64,000 bases of DNA from Paraphaeosphaeria minitans (Eukaryota; Ascomycota; Dothideomycetes; Pleosporales; Didymosphaeriaceae). The stretch is from assembly GCA_015832175.1 (NCBI GenBank), contig WJXW01000006.1, positions 1,922,001 to 1,986,000 on the forward strand, written 5' to 3'. Shown one piece after another: positions 12,501-25,910 of this stretch (the first letter of the stretch is position 1; every line of letters starts with the position of its first letter). Under the pieces are notes generated by a model. The model was not told the DNA's origin, ran no database searches, and saw nothing but the letters and a program-made list of their open reading frames with translations. The translations under genes were made by a program, and so were the position numbers.

Positions 12501-14720
12501 ATATTTATTATTATGTATATAGACAATATCCTTGTCTTTTCTAAAAACGAATTAGACTACACTAAGTATATATAAATAGTACTAGAAGCACTAGACAGAG
12601 CATGCCTTTATATTAAACTTAAGAAATATAAGTTTAACGTTAAATAACTTAAATTCCTAGGACACATTATTACTATAGAAGGAATTAAGATAGCACTTAG
12701 TAAAGTTAAATATATTAAGAACTAGCTAATACTAAAGATAGCTAAAAATATCTAAGAATTTTTAAAATTCTATAAATTTAATTAATAATTTATCTAAAAT
12801 TATGTAAAGGTCACAATACCCTTAATAAATCTTATAAAGAAGGACGTACCCTTTAAATAAATAAATAAGTGTAGAATGTTATTCTAACTCCTTAAGATAG
12901 CATGTATTATAGAACCTATTCTTGTTTATTTTAGAAGCGATAAACTACTACACTTTAAAATAGACACTAGTAATCTTGCGCTAGGCGCCTACGCTAAATA
13001 AGAACGTAATAGTAAATAGCACCTAATTACCTATTACTTATGCAAATTTAATAACGCCAAAACACAATATAATATATATAATAAAGAACTCTACGCTATT
13101 ATTAAAGCTTTAAAGCATTAGAGGATTTACACGCTTAGTTACTTAACACTAGAAATTTATATAAATTATAAGAACCTTCTAAGGTTTATAATAATAAAAG
13201 AACTTACGCTACAATAACAAAGATAGTTATAAACTACTAGGCAGTATAAGTTTAAAATTATCTATGTAGCTAGAAAAGAAAATAGTAGAGCAGACGCTTT
13301 TAGCTAACAAAGTAATCTAGTAAGAGAAAAAGTAAAAACCTTCTCTATAATCCTTTGTAAAGCTAAAGATAGATCTTTAGAACTAATAGTAGAACTAAAT
13401 TAACTTTTAGTAATTAACTAAGAAGTTCTAGAATATCTACAAACTAAGATTATCTAACAATACTATAATAATCCTATATATAGACACCTAGGTATTACAA
13501 AAATAATAGAACTTATCTAAAAGAATTACACCTTTAAAGGAATTAAAGAAGCTATAATAACTTATATTCGCAAATATGCAGAATGCTAGAGAAACAAATA
13601 TAGTATATATCTTAAATATAGAGAGATGTAAGGAATTAGAATACTAACAGCACTATAGGAAGATATTACTATAGATTTTGTTACAGGAATTCTAAACTCT
13701 AAGGATTTAATAATAGGAATTAAATACAATAGTATACTAGTAATAGTCTACTAACTAACTAAGTATGTTAAGCTTATTCTATGCTTTAAAAGAATAATAG
13801 CAAAGGAACTTGCTTTTCTTATTTTAGACTAACTAATTAGACACTACAGAATCCTAAAAATAATTATTAGTAATAGAGACAAGCTCTTTACGTTAAATTA
13901 TTATACAACGCTTATAGCACTGCTTAGAATAAAACAAAAGCTGTTAATAGCTTACTATCTATAAACAGACAGATAGATAGAACGTACGAACTAGACTATA
14001 GAAACGTACCTACGCATCTACTACAACAGTTAGAAGAATAACTAGGTTTTATTACTACTTATAGCACAGTTAGCCTATAATAATAAAGTATTAGCAGTAT
14101 TAGGATATACACTATTCTATGTAAACTACAGAAGACACCTATATCTCTTTAACTAATAATTTCCTACAACAATTAAAGCAAAAGAAGCTATAGATATAGT
14201 AGAAAATATAAAGAAAATACACTAACAACTCTAAGAGAATCTTAAGAAAGCTTAGCAGTAATTAATTTTATATTAAAATTAAAAATAAAAAATAGCACTT
14301 TAGCTAAAGAAGGGGGATAAAGCATATCTACTTACAAAGAACCTTTAAACTTAGAAGAGAAAACATAAGAAACTAGATTATATTAAGGTTAGACTATTTT
14401 ATATTTCTAAGTAAATATTACTAGTAAACTACAAGTTAGAACTACCGCTAGATACAAAGATACACCTAGTATTCTATGTATCCTTACTAGAACTAGCAGA
14501 CCCTAATACGCCAATTAAAACAACCTTCTACTACTAAGCTAAAGAAGAAACTAAATTTAAAATTAGAAGAATTCTAGATCACAATTAGTAAAAGGACATA
14601 TACCTTGTTAAATAGAAAGGTTACCTACACAGCAAAAACACTTAGGAACTAAATAGCTACCTAGGAAACTATTAGCAAAAGATTAAAGAATTCTACTAAC
14701 TACTAATATAGAACAATGTT
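9503..14720 (+). pseudogene. G1a gag-pol relic with chromodomain
   Basis: Ty3/gypsy polyprotein destroyed by RIP. A Cys-containing motif at the gag end (CLNxDCKYYYIAKYLDGFANCP region, 11093-11152) is followed by a protease with ALIDLGAEKNFIS near 11464-11502 (Ser of D-S-G changed to Leu by TCA to TTA). RT occupies about 12,000-12,600 with YIDN at 12516-12527 in place of YIDD. RNase H lies at about 12,955-13,310 and integrase at about 13,480-14,200 (DFVTG; later SNRDKLF). The C-terminal chromodomain lies at about 14,540-14,700, with a K-G-Y/W-x-x-S-x-N-T-W-E-like core. Stops are TAA/TAG at expected Gln and Trp positions. Confidence 0.88.
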
Positions 14721-14728
14721 ATCCTTAC

Positions 14729-15240
14729 CTAAGTAGATACAGTGGGAAGGGGATCTGGCGCATTAGGATTAATAGAAGGAGGATAGGAAGACTAGTCTAA
14801 TACTAAGGCACTAGGTATTAAGCTATTTTCTAACTAGATAATATTCTAGCCTAAAGTCTCTAATTCCTTAAGATGCTTAATCTTATCTATAAATCTTATT
14901 AAATTAGTTAATAACTAATTCTTCTACTCTTTAAGTAGACGCTTTTATTTTAATAACTAATTCCTCTTTAAACGCGCTACTTAGAACGTAAGTATAGCTA
15001 CCTCTTCTTTAGCCGCAGCCTCCTCCTCTATTTTTTTAAGATAATTAACCTCTAAATTAATATAAGCAAAATTAGAAATTACTAGCTTAGTAGGCTTACA
15101 CTTTAAAATTCTATTCTTATAACAATTTCTATATTAAACCTTTAGGGACAACATTTTATAGGCTAAGCCTTTTTTAATATAATATTTATAAGACACTATA
15201 GTAAACTAACTAATAGCGTTTATTTAATTTCTAACAAAAT
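14729..15240 (-). pseudogene. ORF antisense to G1a: Cys/Tyr-rich start, coiled coil
   Basis: On the strand opposite to pol, between the chromodomain and the 3' LTR. Read through TAA/TAG it gives a frame of about 165 codons. A segment with spaced Cys and RIP-type Tyr (NCYKNRILKCKP) precedes a heptad-rich Lys/Glu stretch (LKKIEEEAAAKEEVA, then LKRNxLLKxKRLLKE) and a Ser/Pro tail ending near 14729. The stretch near 14,735-14,800 is unusually GC-rich for this block. The start is not defined. Architecture, strand and place match the frames at 42875-43393 and 53951-54500, but the sequence differs clearly. No family recognised. Confidence 0.5.
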
Positions 15241-15300
15241 AATAGTAAAGAGTACTTTAAGATAGGGCGGATATTAGTTACTGTATAAGGGTATACAGGT

Positions 15301-15316
15301 GTAAGGAGGGAGGTAA
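15301..15316 (+). other. Polypurine tract of G1a
   Basis: GTAAGGAGGGAGGTAA directly abuts the 3' LTR start at 15317. This is the plus-strand primer position of LTR retrotransposons and fixes the sense strand. Confidence 0.8.
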
Positions 15317-15740
15317 TATTAGGATCCTAGAATCTATATAGGCAGACAGGCTGCTTATAACACGCGTAGGCTCTAAGCCCTACTAAAGGATTATATAATG
15401 TCCTATAATGTCCTACATGCTAAGCTATAGGATATTAGGATCACGTGACTAAGTCATGTAACTATACTATAAGATTCCCACGCGTCTCACGCATAGGACC
15501 TATAAGACATTATAGGATCTGTAGAACAAAGTAGCTATATAGGAACGCGAGAATAAGCTTCTTATACTTGTGTTTAATCTATTTATTAATCTATTATTTA
15601 GATTCTAGTAGACTAAATTATTAACTTATTATACTTTGTAAGATACTATTATATTAACAAGACCTTCCACCTTTTGTAAGTACTCCTGCCTAAGAACCAA
15701 CCTTAACCCTTTAGGACTAGCTACCCTCTTGGATTTAACA
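15317..15740 (+). repeat. G1a 3' LTR
   Basis: 424 bp, same length as the 5' LTR. It starts TATTAGGATCC and ends with intact GGATTTAACA. It differs from the 5' LTR mostly by transitions of the RIP type. Confidence 0.92.
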
Positions 15741-18700
15741 CTCTTCTAGCGAAGCTAAAAGTCTATAAAATTAAAGTAATCTTATAAATTCTTAATACTA
15801 AAGAAGTAGTAAATCTCTTAAGCTATATAAAGCTTAATTTAATCTTATACACTTTCCTAGCTTTTTAAAACCCTCAGGTAATTTATAAGTTACTAAGTTA
15901 TTAGCTATAATAAAAGTATTTAGAAACGCTTCTACTATATTAAATTATAAGATTTCTAGATTAAATTCTGCTGCTAAAGCTATAGCTAATTAGAAAGATC
16001 TTACTATTAAAGTAGCAGTATAAGTAGAGTAGAGAGTATTCTTTTTCTAAAGATCTCCTCTTATAATAATTTAAGCTTTACACTTTTTAAAGTATCTATT
16101 TTAATTAAACTTATAAGTAAAGACTTACTTTAAAGGGAGTAGTTACTCTAACACCTCTAATTATTTAATCTCTATCTAGGTACCTTTATGTTATAAAGTT
16201 AAGATCTCCTTATAAGTAGTAAGGAGGAATAGCTTTCTATATAGATAATTATAAAAGTGTTTCTATAAAGTTAGCTCTAGTGTAAGCTTATCTCTATAAG
16301 TCTAAGCTGTATAAGACGCTCTAGGTGCCTTTTTAAGTATAAAAGCGAATACTATTATATTTAGTGTAATATATTCTTCTTACTTAGACTAGGCCTTTAC
16401 TATTTCTAGCATAAACGTGTGCTCTAATATTGTATTAAGATTACTTTAAAAATAATTAGTAATTAGTATATAAGCACCTAGCTTCTACCTACCCCCTAGG
16501 TAATTATTTTAATTATTTTACTTCCTTAATTTTCGTAATAGTAGATAGCAATTTATTAGTTAGTTAATTTCTAGTACTTTACTATAATTTCGCCTACTTA
16601 TTCTACTTACTTTTAAATAGATCTGCCTTCGCCTTTAGCGCGCTAGTAGGTTATCTGCTTTGTCTAGTGTAATTAAGTTATCTACGCTAGGTTAATTAGT
16701 AACCTAATTAGTTTCTACTAATAAATAAAATATTAAATCCTTAGATTCTAGTAGGCCAGCTCTTCTAGTAGTATTCTAGTAGCTACTAGATATCTCTTAA
16801 TTGCTTAATAGATTACCCCTAAAATTACCTAGCTCTAGTGTCTAATTAAGGGTTATAAGTCTTATACTTCTTTTTCTACTTAAGCAAATTCTTAGCTACT
16901 AGCTAGCTAAGCCTATAGCTTACTTTATAGTAGGTACTTTAAGTTCTTAATTACTTAGCTAGCCTACTTTACTTTTAATTACTTAAAGGTTACTTATAGG
17001 TCTAATAGCAGTTCTTGTATACTTATTTATTTTAGGAAGAATATTAAGCGTGTCTTTATATACTTCTTTTAAATTATTTAGCTCTCTTTTTTAGAAGCTT
17101 TCTACTATTTTTAACACTTCTATTTTTAGAATAGATTATTCCTCTAATCCTTTATAGAATAAGGACTTATTAAACTTTATATTTTATATAGTAATTACCT
17201 AATTAAGCTAGAGAATCTATATTTAGTAGATATTAAAAGCTTTATAGTCTACTAAATATTTAATATAGCCTCTAGGATTTACTTTAAATCCTCTTCTATC
17301 TTACCTAGCTATACGCTCCTAATCTAAAGAGTAAGCTTAGTAGCTATAGGCGTAGATAGCACTTTAGTTTAGATAAAGATTAGCTATCCTATATTATATT
17401 TTTACTAGTTTAAAATAATAAAAATATTATCTAAACTAAGCATTTAACATTTTATTAGGTAATTAATAGCCTAATACTAGGCTACGAATTATTCTTTAGA
17501 GCTAGTATACTACTTATATAATCTTAGGCTAGAGATTTAATAACAGATTTACGCTTATTTATATTTTAATTACTTTTATTATAAGCTCCTAGCCTACTCT
17601 TTCTGCAGCGCTATTAGGCTTATACGTATAGGGTTATAGTCTACTAATTATTATCCCTTCCTAATTAGCCTAAAATTTGTACTAAGATTTCCCTCTCTAT
17701 AGAAGTGTTACTATATTATTATTCTAGTAGATTTTTATAATTTAAAGCTTATATTTTATATTAATAAGAGCTAAGAAATTCTATTACACTCTTATTATTT
17801 TAGAAAGCGTCTTTACTCTAAAATTAAAAACGTAAGGTTTCTTACTAAAATCTTCTTTAATTAGCAAAACCTAGTTTTTTCTATTTTAAGTAGTAGGCAT
17901 ATTAAATAGATCTTAGAATAATAAGTAAAATAGCCTAAGTAATTTTTTTTTAGGTCTCTTAGAGATTACCTAGGTTACGTATATAATAGTATAGTGCTTA
18001 TAATTCTTTTTTAATATTCTAGTAATCTTTATACTTTAGGCTATAATTACTAAAGCTTATAGGGCTCTACTTCCTATATACCCTACTTAAAAGTGCTAGA
18101 GGTCCTTAGAATCTAATCTCTTAATATTAACCTAGAATAATTCTTTAGTAGTTATACTTATAATAGTTAGATAAGAGTAGATTAGCTTATATTATAAGAA
18201 AGTAAAGTTATACTTATATTTTAGGTCTACTAAAATAACACTTTATTTTAGGCTTCTAATCCTAAGAGTGTAATCTAAACTAAAGTACTAAATTTTTACT
18301 TTCTTTAAAAGAGCTTCTAATATAATATTTATATAAAAGCTTTCTACTACTTTTACTTCTTAGAGTAGTAGATCTTCTATAAATCTTTTATTTTTCCTAT
18401 ATAAAGCGTTCTTAATTAGTCTATTACTAATTCCTAAAATTAGGAAGCTTTGTGTACCTACTTCTACACTCTTATTTAATAATTAAAATATCTTAAAAAT
18501 AAGTCTTTTGTAAATTATTAACTAAGTAAACTACTATAGCACTGTCTAATATTATATATTCTAATAGAGAATAAGCGTTAAAATATAGAGTAGAGTAGAC
18601 ACCTAATACTCTATTATTTATAGGCAAATTAAATAGGTTTAGTAAAGCAGTAGTAATACTACTAGAATACTTAATAGTCTTAGTAGAGGATTATTTCTTA

Positions 18701-19913
18701 TTCTATCCTACCTTTATAATTGCATTACAAAGGTTTAACTACTTAGGCTGCTTAAGTTAATTAAGAATTTCTAATTTTTCTTTATTAGTAAGATTAAATA
18801 ATAATATTCTATTCTAGGGTAATCTAGCTATTGCGGTTTAAAGTCTTTAGCACTCTATTAGTTTCTACCTATAAGTATAGGGCTTATAGGGATAGTTTAG
18901 TTGTTTCTTTATCTAATTAGATAAACTAGAACTATTAGAGTTAGTAGATTATTTTAATAATCTATTAAAAGTAGCAAATACTCTACTTATTTTATTAGAA
19001 CTAGATTAGATTAAATACTTCTAAATAAGCGCTAAAAATACCTTCCCTAGATTATCTAGCGTAATCTAATTCTATCCTAGCGTCTTATCCTAGATTAGCT
19101 GTTAGTTTATTAATTAGGCCTAATTTAGTGCTATACGCGCAGTAATTATATCTAGGAAATCTTAGGTAGTAAGTAGTCTACTAATTTTACTAATTAAGTA
19201 GGTTTTTACTTTTTAATAGAAGAGCTGCTACTCTTTAAACTAAGTCTTAAAACTTTAAATTACCTACTTAGCCTTCTTAAAATAAGCGCGGTATAAAGCT
19301 TAAATATTATTTTATATAACTTCTTTATTTAGTGCGAGATCTTCCTTTAAGAGTTAAATTAGGGACTAAAGCGTAGTATAGCGTGTATTAACTAGAGTAA
19401 TTATAGTAGGAGTAAGCAGATTAGGCGATACTATAGTATTTACCTAAGTTTAGAGATTCTATATTTTAGTATAGTCTACTTACTAGTCTAAAACTACTAC
19501 TCTATATTCTACTATTTATAAAAGAAAACTCTTTTTATTTATTTTATACTTAGTAAGCTCTGCTTTATATAATTAAATACTTACTATAGAGGCTATATCT
19601 ATAATTAGTAATAGTTTCTATAAAAGCGGAGGTTATTCTAGCTTTATATAATTAATTACTAGAGTGTTAATTACTTTTAGGTTAATTTAGTTCTAGATTC
19701 CTTTTAAGTTTACTTAGAGTTAAAACTAGATAAACTAGTAAGGCTAGCTAGCGTAATTAATAAGCTATACTTCTACTATTTTAATAATTTTTATAATTAG
19801 AAATAGAGGGGTTGTATTATAGAGAAGTTCTAAATATAGTGTTATATAATAATTTAAGCGTTACTAAGTAAGTAAAAAGAATTATCTTATATTCTAAACG
19901 CTAGGCTTATAAC

Positions 19914-20108
19914 TATTATAGTAAAAAGGGCTTAAACTATTATAAAATATTTAGGAGTAGAGTTATAAAGAATATAAATAGCTAATTATAAGAAAGGATG
20001 CTAAAAGGGCAGACTATATATAAAAGAAATAAGCCTCTTAGCAAGAATCCTATAATATGAATTAGTGGATCTAGAAAGAATCACGAAAGTAAGTGTTTTA
20101 CTTTAATA
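19914..20108 (-). repeat. Copia copy 1, 5' LTR
   Basis: 195 bp, paired with 6112-6306 and followed by the second GAAAC target copy at 20109-20113. Confidence 0.9.
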
Positions 20109-20330
20109 GAAACTCTAAAAGGTTTTTAACCTATACGCTAATATTAGCCTAATTAGCTAGATTATTACTATTAAAATAAACTTAAAGCCTATTAAAGGGG
20201 CTAAGCTCTCTAAACAAGAATAGATTAGGGCCTTAAAATAAAACACTTACGCTACGTATACGCTCTAGGTGCGTATTATAGAGATTATAGAAGTAAAGTG
20301 TAGGATAAAGACTACTATTTATAGCGTTAA

Positions 20331-20525
20331 TATTAAAGTAAAACTCTCACTTCCGTAATTTTTTCTAGATCCACTAATTTATATTATAGGATTCTTACTA
20401 AGAGGCTCATTTCTTTTGTATATAGTCTGCCCTTTTAGCATTCTTTCCTATAATTAGCTATTTATATTCTTTACAACTCTACTCCTAAATATCCTATAAT
20501 AGTTTAAGCCCTTTTTACTACAATA
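20331..20525 (+). repeat. Copia copy 2, 5' LTR
   Basis: 195 bp, TATTAAAG...CTACAATA (RIP-altered tips), preceded by target copy GTTAA. Confidence 0.9.
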
Positions 20526-20599
20526 GTTATAAGTCTAGCGCTTAGAATATAGGATAATTCTCCCTACCTACTTAGTAACGCTTAAATTATTATATAACA

Positions 20600-23500
20600 C
20601 TCTATTTAGAACCTCTCTATAATATAACCCCTCTATTTCTAATTATAAAAATTATTAAAATAGTAGAAGTATAGCTTATTAATCGCGCTAGCTAGCCCTA
20701 CTAGTTTATTTAGCTTTAATTCTAAGTAAACTTAAAAGGAATCTAGAACTAAATTAATCTAGAGGTAATTAACGCTTTAGTAATTAATTATATAAAGCTA
20801 GAATAACCTCTACTCCTATAGAAACTATTACTAATTACAGAAATAGCCTCTATAGTAAGTATTTAATTATACAAAGCAGAGCTTACTAAGTATAAAATAA
20901 ATAAAGAGAGCTTTTCTTTACAAATAGTAGAATATAGAGTAGTAGTTTTAGACTAGTAAGTAGACTATACTAAGATATAGAATTTCTAGACTTAGGTTAA
21001 CGCTATAGTATTGCCTAATCTACTTACTCCTACTATAATTACTCTAGTTAATACACGCTAAACTACGCTTTAGTCCCTAATTTAACTCTTAAAGGAAGAT
21101 CTCGCACTAAATAAAGGAGCTATATAAAATAATGTTTAAACTTTATACTACACTTATCTTAAAAAGGCTAAGTAAGTAAGACAAAATCCTAAAAGTTAGT
21201 TTAAAGAGTAGCAGCTCCTCTATTAAAAAGCAAAGACCTACTTAATTAGTAAAATTAGTAGACTACTTACTACCTAAGATTTCCTAAATATAATTACTGC
21301 GCGTATAGCACTAGATTAGGCCTAATTAATAAACTAACAGCTAATCTAGAATAAAACGCTAGGACAGAATTAGATTACGCTAGATAATCTAGGGAAAGTA
21401 TTTTTAGCACTTATTTAGGAGTATTTAATGTAATCTAGTTCTAATAAAATAAGTAGGGTATTTGCTACTTTTAATAGATTATTAAGACAATCTACTAACT
21501 CTAATAGTTCTAGTTTATCTAATTAGACAAAGAAACAACTAAACTGTCCCTATAAGCCCTATACTTATAGGTGGAAACTAATAGAGTGCTAAAGACTTTA
21601 AACCACAATAGCTAGATTACTCTAGGATAGAATATTATTATTTAATCTTACTAATAAAGAAAAATTAGAGATTCTTAATTAACTTAAGTAGCTTAAGTAG
21701 TTAAACCTTTATAATGCGATCACAAAGGTAGGATAGAATAAAAAATAATTCTCTACTAAGACTATTAAGTATTTTAGTAGTATTACTACTACTCTACTAA
21801 ACCTATTTAATCTACCTACAGATAATAGAGCATTAGGTGTCTACTCTACTCTATATTCTAACGCTTATCCTTTATTAGAATATACAATACTAGACAGTGC
21901 TATAGTAGTTTACCTAGTTAATAATTGCAAAAGACTTATTCCTAAGACATTTTAATTATTAAATAAGAGTGTAGAGGTAGGTATATAAAGCCTCCTAATT
22001 TTAGAAATTAGTAATAGACTAATTAAGAACGCTTTATATAGGAAAAATAAGAGATTTATAAAAGATCTACTACTCTAAAGAGTAAGAGTAGTAGAAGGCT
22101 TTTATATAAATATTATATTAGAAGCTCTTTTAAAAAAAGTAAAAATGTAGTACCTTAGTTTAGATTACACTTTTAGGATTAGAAGCCTAGAATAAAGCGT
22201 TATTTTAGTAGACCTAAAATGCGAGTATAACTTTACTTTCTTATAATATAAGCTAATCTACTCTTGTCTAACTATTATAAGTATAACTATTAAAGAATTA
22301 TCCTAGGTTAATATTAAAAGATTAGATTCTAAGGACCTCTAGCACCTTTAAGTAGGGCATATAGGAAGTAGAGCTTTATAAGCTCTAGTAACTACAGCCT
22401 AAGGTGTAAAGATTACTAGAATGTTAAGAAAAAATAATAAGCACTATACTACTATACACGCAACCTAGGTAATTTTTAGGAGATCTAAAGAATAATTACC
22501 TAGACTATTTTACTTATTATCCTAGGATCTATTTAATATGTCTACTACTTAAAATAAAGAAAACTAGGTTTTGCTAATTAAAGAAAATTTTAGTAAGAAA
22601 TCTTATATTTTTAATTTTAGAACAAAGACGCTTTCTAAAATAATAAGAGTGTAGTAGGATTTCTTAGCTCTTATTAATATAAAATATAAGCTTTAAATTA
22701 CAAAAATCTACTAGGACAATAATATAGTAACACTTCTATAAAGAGGGAAATCCTAGTACAAATTTTAAGCTAATTAGGAAAGGATAATAATTAGTAGACT
22801 ACTACTCTATACACATAAACCTAATAGCGCTATAGAAAAAGTAGGCTAAGAGCTTATAATAAAAGTAATTAAAATACAAATAAGTGTAAATTAGCTATTA
22901 AATCTCTAGCCTAAGATTATATAAGCAGTATACTAGCTCTAAGAAATAATTCCTAGCCTAGCATTAGGCTATTAATTATCTAATAAAACGTTAGATACTT
23001 AGTTTAGATAATATTTTTGTTATTTTAAACTAGTAAAAATATAATATAGAACAGCTAATTTTTATCTAAACTAGAGTACTATCTACGCTTATAGCTACTA
23101 AGCTTACCCTTTAGATTAGGAGCGTATAGCTAGGTGAGATAAAAAAGGATTTAAAGTAAATCCTAGAGGCTATATTAGATACCTAGTAAGCTATAAAGCT
23201 TCTAATATCTACTAAATATAGATTCCTTAGCTTAATTAGGTAATTACTACACAAAACGTAAGGTTTAATAAGTCCTTATTCTATAAAGGATTAGAGGAAT
23301 AATCTATTCTAAAAATAGAAGTGTTAAAAATAGTAAAAAGCCTCTAAGAAAGAGAGCTAAATAATCTAAAAAAAGCGTATAAAGACGCGCTTAATATTCT
23401 TCCTAAAATAAATAAGTATACAAGAACTACTACTAGACTTATAGGTAATTTTTAAGTAATTAAAAGCAAAGTAGGCTAGCTAAGTAATTAGAAACCTAAG

Positions 23501-25790
23501 GTACCTACTACTAAGTAAGCTATAGGCTTAGCTAGCTAGTAGCTAAAAATTCGCTTAAGTAAGAAAGGAAGCATAGGACTTATAACCCCTAATTAGACAC
23601 TAGAGCTAGGTAATCTTAGGGGTAATCTATTAAGTAATTAAGAGATATCTAGCAGCTACTAGAACACTACTAGGAGAGCTAGCCCGCTAGAATCTAGGGA
23701 TTTAATACCCTATTTATTAGTAGAAACTAATTAGGTTACTAATTAATCTAGCGCAGATAACTTAATTACGCTAAATAAAATAAATAACTTACTAGCGCAC
23801 TAAAGGCGAAGACAGATCTATCTAGAGGTAAGTAAAATAAGTAGGCAAAATTATAGTAAAGCACTAGAAATTAACTAACTAATAAATTACTATCTACTAT
23901 TACAAAGATTAAGAAAGCAAAATAATTAAAATAATTAGCTAGAGGGTAGGTAGAAGCTAGGTACTTATACACTAATTACTAATTATCTTTAAAGTAATCT
24001 TAATATAATATTAAAGCACACGTTTATACTAAGAGTAGTAGAGGCCTAGTCTAAGTAAAAAGAATATATTACACTAAATATAATAGTATTTGCTTTTATA
24101 CTTAAAAAGGCGCCTAGAGCGTCTTATACAGCTTAGACTTACAGAGATAAGCTTACACTAGAGCTAACCCTATAGAAACACCTTTATAATTATCTATATA
24201 GGAAGCTATTCCTCCTTACCACTTATAAGGAGATCTTAACTTTGTAAGATAAAGGTACCTAGATAGAGATTAAATAATTAGAGGTATTAGAGTAACTACT
24301 CCCTTTAAAGTAAGTTTTTACTTATAAGTTTAATTAAAATAGATACTTTAAAAAGTGTAAAGCTTAAATTATTATAAAAGGAGATCTTTAGAAAAAAAAT
24401 ACTCTCTACTCTACCTATACTACTACCCTAGCAGTAAGATCTTTTTGATTAGCTATAGCTCTAGCAGCAGAATTTAATCTAGAAATTTTATAATTTAATA
24501 TAGTAGGAGCGTTTCTAAATACTTTTATTATAGCCGCTAATTTAGTAACTTGTAAATTACCTAATAGTTTTAAAAAGCTAAAAAAGTGTATAAAGTTAAA
24601 TTAAGCTTTATATAGCTTAAGAGATTTACTACTTCTTTAGTATAAGGAATTTACAGAATTACTTTAATTTTATAGACTCTTAGCTTTACTAGAAGAGCTA
24701 TACCTTTTCTTTAATAGTAATTAAAGTATTATTATTCTATTTTATATTAATAATATTCTTCTTCTCTATTACAAGAGTAATAAGAAAGAAGCCCTAGATT
24801 TTTAGAAGAAAATTACGAACAAATACGAGATTAAATTAAAAGGACTAGTAGAGTAGTTCCTAGGTATTTAAGTAATTAGGAATAGAGAAGTAAGATTAAT
24901 TTCTCTAGTCTATAATGCCTACATTAATAAAATCATAAAAAAGTTTAACTTTTTAAACTTTAGGAGCTTCCCTCCTACACCTCTATTAGTAGAAGATCTT
25001 ATTCTAAGCATAGGAGAAGCTACTCCTTAATAAATAAAGCTCTTTTAAAAAGAGGTAGAATTAGCTCTCTATATAGTAATTATGCTACGCCTAAATATAG
25101 CCTTTATAGTGTTAAAACTATTACACTTTCTAATAAATCTAAGCAAAGAACACTTTACTACTATTAATTATGTAATCCTTTACCTCTATTAAACTAGATA
25201 GTAGGCTATAGTCTTTAGAGGCTATAATAGACCTAATCTGCTAATATGTAAAGATGCCTTATTTGCTAATAATCTAATATTACGGCGATCTTCCTATAGA
25301 TATATTATCCTATTATTTAGAGAAGCTATCCTATAGAAAGCAGCTTAATAGAACACAATTACTACTTTAATAATAGAAGTAAAACTTCTAGCGCTTAAAT
25401 ATATAAGTAAAGAACCTATAGTGATTAAGAGATTCTTTATTAAGCTTACTTTAGATCTAGAACCTTTATAGAAGGTCTATTATAATAATCTTTAACCTAT
25501 TTATTTAGTTATTAGAAAGAACAAAAGAATTACTACTTAACTACGCTATATAGATATTTAGAATATATAGTTATAGTAAGAGTATATAAAAGGATTGTTT
25601 TAAGTAGAATATCTTCTAACTAGCGAAATACTAGTAGATAGCCTTATAAAGGCTCTCACTTATTAGTAGTTTAATAGATTTAAAAGGCTATTAAATTTAT
25701 AAGATATAAGCACAATAATTATAGAATAAGAGTAAGTAAGTAGAGAATTAATCTATTAACTACCTAGAATTATTAATTTAAAGCTAGGAA
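20600..25790 (+). pseudogene. Copia copy 2 gag-pol relic
   Basis: Ty1/copia polyprotein read through TAA/TAG. Gag extends to about 21,850. The aspartic protease signature ILDSAIVVYLVNN lies near 21,885-21,925 and a gag-pre-integrase block near 22,330-22,400. The integrase core lies at about 22,500-23,000, and an adjacent region with the RxFKVNPRGYIRYL-type motif at about 23,130-23,190. RT (about 24,250-25,100) has LFYINNILLLYY at about 24,735-24,770 in place of the usual YVDD box. RNase H lies at about 25,190-25,650. Integrase before RT separates it from Ty3/gypsy. Not functional. Confidence 0.85.
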
Positions 25791-25910
25791 ATAAGAAAAA
25801 AAAAAAAAAAAGAAAAAAAAGAAAAGATTAGAGGGAGAATAGGAATTAGAAAAAGAGGAGATTAAAGAGCTTATCTATAAGTATATAGACCCTCTTCCTC
25901 CTCTACTTAA

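Larger units (their letters stand above)
9079..15740 (+). mobile_element. Complete Ty3/gypsy chromovirus, subtype G1a
   Basis: A full-length 6,662-bp element with 424-bp LTRs (9079-9502 and 15317-15740). The 5-bp target duplication CTCTT is exact (9074-9078 and 15741-15745). The plus-strand order is gag, protease, RT, RNase H, integrase, chromodomain, an opposite-strand ORF, polypurine tract and 3' LTR. It is nested in copia copy 1, so it is younger than that element. It is heavily RIP-mutated inside. The LTRs and a short patch near 14,735-14,800 keep more GC. Confidence 0.93.
7990..19900 (-). pseudogene. Copia copy 1 gag-pol relic
   Basis: Minus-strand copia polyprotein, interrupted between 9074 and 15745 by the G1 element. 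RNase H and the C-terminal half of RT lie in about 8,000-9,073. The rest of RT lies in 15,746-16,400, integrase in about 17,200-18,250, and the aspartic protease (ILDSAxxVxLVNN type, equivalent to the D-S-G-A site) near 18,520-18,580, with gag beyond. All frames contain TAA/TAG stops. The insertion point falls in the RT sequence just after the catalytic box: the target site CTCTT sits in the segment encoding the ILLLYY-type residues. Confidence 0.8.
6112..20108 (-). mobile_element. Ty1/copia element copy 1 (interrupted by a G1 element)
   Basis: 195-bp LTRs lie at 6112-6306 and 19914-20108. The target duplication GAAAC is exact (6107-6111 and 20109-20113). Without the 6,662-bp G1 insertion and its 5-bp duplication it is 7,330 bp, against 7,334 bp for copia copy 2. 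On the minus strand the order is 5' LTR, gag, protease, integrase, RT, RNase H, then a long 3' region with an opposite-strand ORF, polypurine tract and 3' LTR. Integrase before RT is the Ty1/copia order. Confidence 0.92.
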